Source of the DNA: JBBDIJ01 sp040880485
GTDB taxonomy: Bacteria; Bacteroidota; Rhodothermia; Balneolales; Balneolaceae
Length of the DNA: 64,000 bases
Assembly: GCA_040880485.1 (NCBI GenBank)
Contig: JBBDIJ010000005.1
Span: 98,680-162,679 of the forward strand
Reading direction: 5' to 3'
Shown here piece after piece: positions 62,996 to 64,000 of this stretch (position 1 is its first letter; each line of letters begins with the position of its first letter). A program made the position numbers and the translations under genes. The notes below the pieces were generated by a model. It was not told the DNA's origin and did no database searches. It saw only the letters and a list, made by a program, of their open reading frames with translations.

Positions 62996-63892
62996 GTGGC
63001 AAAGATAGAGTATGATCCGGTTAAGGATCGGTTGGCTTCTATGGTTCGCGGATCCAGTTTTTTGAGAAGGCTCTTCTATGCACTTTTGGATCTCCTTTTT
63101 CTCCGAAGCTGGCACATGCGAAAAGTTATTGTTGGGCAAGGGCTCCGTTTTGAAGAGTTGGGCAAGTGGAAACTTCTGGATGCCGGCAGTGGATTTGGCC
63201 AATATGACCGATTTTTGCTCGACCGGTTTTGCGGGCTGGAGATCACTGCTCTGGATGTAAAAGAAAAGTATCTGGAAGATTGTCGGGACTATTTCAAAAA
63301 GGAGCGAAAGGCTGGCAGAATCCGGTTCAGGCTGGCCGACCTCAGGGAGATTGATTTCGGACCGACATTTGATATGGCTATCTGTATAGATGTACTGGAG
63401 CATATTGATGAAGACCTGGAGGTAATTCGAAGAATATCGGATTCACTGAAGCCTGGTGGGGTCTTTTTGATGCACTCACCATCCCATCTTTCAGAAGAGG
63501 ATGGGGGGGAGGAGGACTCATTTGTAGGGGAGCATGCGAGGCCAGGTTACTCTGCCGAAGAGATCTCGGATAAGTTAAAAAGATGCGGCTTGGAGCCGAT
63601 CAGGGTTCGCTATACCTATGGGCGTTTTGGCCATCTGGCCTGGACTCTTTCAGTTCGGAATCCGATGATCTGGTTAAACCGAACAGGAATTTGGGGCTTG
63701 TTACCACTGCTTATCTACTACCCGTTTATAATAATACCATCTCTGTTTTTGAATTTGGCTGATCTTTGGAGAGAGGATGGCAGTGGAACCGGAATTCTTG
63801 CAATCGGACAAAAAGTACCGCGTACGGGATTTGAACCGCCGGAGCACCGCTACGGCAGTGGCGGAAGGCCTCGGTACATAGTACAAACATGA
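62996..63892 (+). CDS. Class I SAM-dependent methyltransferase with tRNA-derived C-terminal tail
   Basis: The 298-aa protein has a class I SAM fold: motif I LLDAGSGFGQYDRFL, ALDVKEKY, AICIDVLEHID and LKPGGVFLMHSP. A hydrophobic stretch (LLPLLIYYPFIIIPSLF) near the C terminus suggests membrane association. The substrate is unknown. GTG 62996 with GGGGAG upstream is chosen; TTG 62969 is possible. The last 25 residues, after ILAIGQK, are encoded by a copy of the tRNA-Glu 3' end plus adjacent sequence, so the original stop was probably lost. Confidence 0.85.
   Translation: MAKIEYDPVKDRLASMVRGSSFLRRLFYALLDLLFLRSWHMRKVIVGQGLRFEELGKWKLLDAGSGFGQYDRFLLDRFCGLEITALDVKEKYLEDCRDYFKKERKAGRIRFRLADLREIDFGPTFDMAICIDVLEHIDEDLEVIRRISDSLKPGGVFLMHSPSHLSEEDGGEEDSFVGEHARPGYSAEEISDKLKRCGLEPIRVRYTYGRFGHLAWTLSVRNPMIWLNRTGIWGLLPLLIYYPFIIIPSLFLNLADLWREDGSGTGILAIGQKVPRTGFEPPEHRYGSGGRPRYIVQT
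63814..63837 (+). repeat. 24-bp copy of the tRNA-Glu 3' end inside the methyltransferase gene
   Basis: Bases 63814-63837 are identical to 63946-63969, which cover the T-arm and acceptor 3' strand of tRNA-Glu. Beyond the repeat, GTACCG (63815-63820) is matched by CGGTAC (63872-63877). CCGCC/GGCGG (63836-63840, 63860-63864) resembles the tRNA anticodon stem. The 63-bp unit thus looks like a decayed tRNA-like remnant. Confidence 0.85.
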
Positions 63893-63945
63893 GTGCTTTA
63901 TCGAGGTATGATACTGCTGAAGATGGGGCTCTGTACAAATAATCG

Positions 63946-63969
63946 AGTACCGCGTACGGGATTTGAACC
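63946..63969 (+). repeat. Partner repeat at the 3' end of tRNA-Glu (att-like core)
   Basis: This is the second copy of the 24-bp direct repeat, 132 bp from the first, spanning the tRNA T-loop and acceptor end. Integrase attachment cores typically occupy exactly this part of a tRNA gene. Confidence 0.85.
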
Positions 63970-64000
63970 CGTGTTACCGCCGTGAAAGGGCGGCGTCCTA
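63948..64000 (-). tRNA. tRNA-Glu (anticodon TTC), 3' part; 5' part off window
   Basis: On the minus strand the anticodon arm CCGCC-CTTTCAC-GGCGG gives anticodon TTC (Glu). It is followed by variable bases, T-arm ACGGG-TTCAAAT-CCCGT and the acceptor strand ACGCGGT plus discriminator A at 63948. CCA is not encoded (CTC follows). The D-arm and 5' acceptor strand lie beyond the right edge. Confidence 0.92.

Noticed and set aside
1..64000. CRISPR arrays, insertion sequences, rRNA genes, prophage or defence-system genes
   Set aside because: No regularly spaced repeats, transposase-like or phage-like proteins, or rRNA segments were seen; apart from the tRNA repeat the region reads as core chromosome.

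Overview
The window is about 64 kb of ordinary, gene-dense bacterial chromosome with roughly 50% GC. It carries 53 supportable protein genes, one partial tRNA gene and a few regulatory RNA or DNA sites. The gene set points to the Bacteroidota/Rhodothermota/Balneolota (FCB) assemblage, most likely Balneolota or Rhodothermota. Pointers are: a division-wall cluster in the FCB order (mraZ to ftsZ) without murF, ddl or murB; FtsI with PASTA repeats; tandem OmpH/Skp genes after bamA; a single-chain E1 alpha-beta 2-oxoacid dehydrogenase; a serine palmitoyltransferase-type enzyme; and a promoter matching TTG-N19-TAnnTTTG. This placement is inference; no 16S or ribosomal protein gene is present. Many genes use TTG or GTG starts, and many neighbours overlap by ATGA-type junctions, so operons are long and tight.

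Layout. (1) 1-6.1 kb, plus strand: end of a PHP phosphoesterase, ribH, uppS, bamA and three consecutive skp/ompH paralogues, an outer-membrane biogenesis block. (2) 6.1-18.8 kb, mostly minus strand: a VWA-domain protein, rnhB (plus), the elongasome operon mreB-mreC-mreD-mrdA-rodA, purN-purH, and recA-recX-AI-2E permease, with a candidate SOS operator over the recA promoter. (3) 19-25.3 kb: a BadF/BadG-type sugar kinase, a TatD nuclease, pdxB (minus), a crotonase, a CBS/CorC membrane protein and bifunctional pheA. (4) 25.5-41 kb: the full dcw operon preceded by a three-repeat MraZ box and closed by a strong terminator after ftsZ. A small orphan LuxR-type regulator with a degenerate receiver follows. 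(5) 41.8-45.7 kb, minus strand: metY-metX-hom behind a SAM-I riboswitch with its own intrinsic terminator. (6) 45.9-50.4 kb, minus strand: a DUF2400 protein, mutY, a secreted beta-propeller/Ig-like protein and an SDR epimerase. (7) 50.6-55.4 kb, plus strand: two GT4 glycosyltransferases, a serine palmitoyltransferase-like enzyme and a GNAT protein resembling bacterial ceramide synthase. With the epimerase (CerR-like) these look like a sphingolipid/glycolipid locus. (8) 55.6-64 kb: fumC, fused E1, divergent ctaB/ctaA (heme O and heme A synthesis), a MerR regulator, a polyprenyl-phosphate-type GT2, a methyltransferase, and the 3' half of tRNA-Glu(TTC) on the minus strand.

The most unusual points are two. 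First, a 24-bp copy of the tRNA-Glu 3' end sits inside the 3' end of the methyltransferase gene, 132 bp from the real tRNA, and appears to encode that protein's C-terminal tail; this looks like an attachment-site or tRNA-fragment event. Second, there is the compact candidate ceramide/glycolipid locus.
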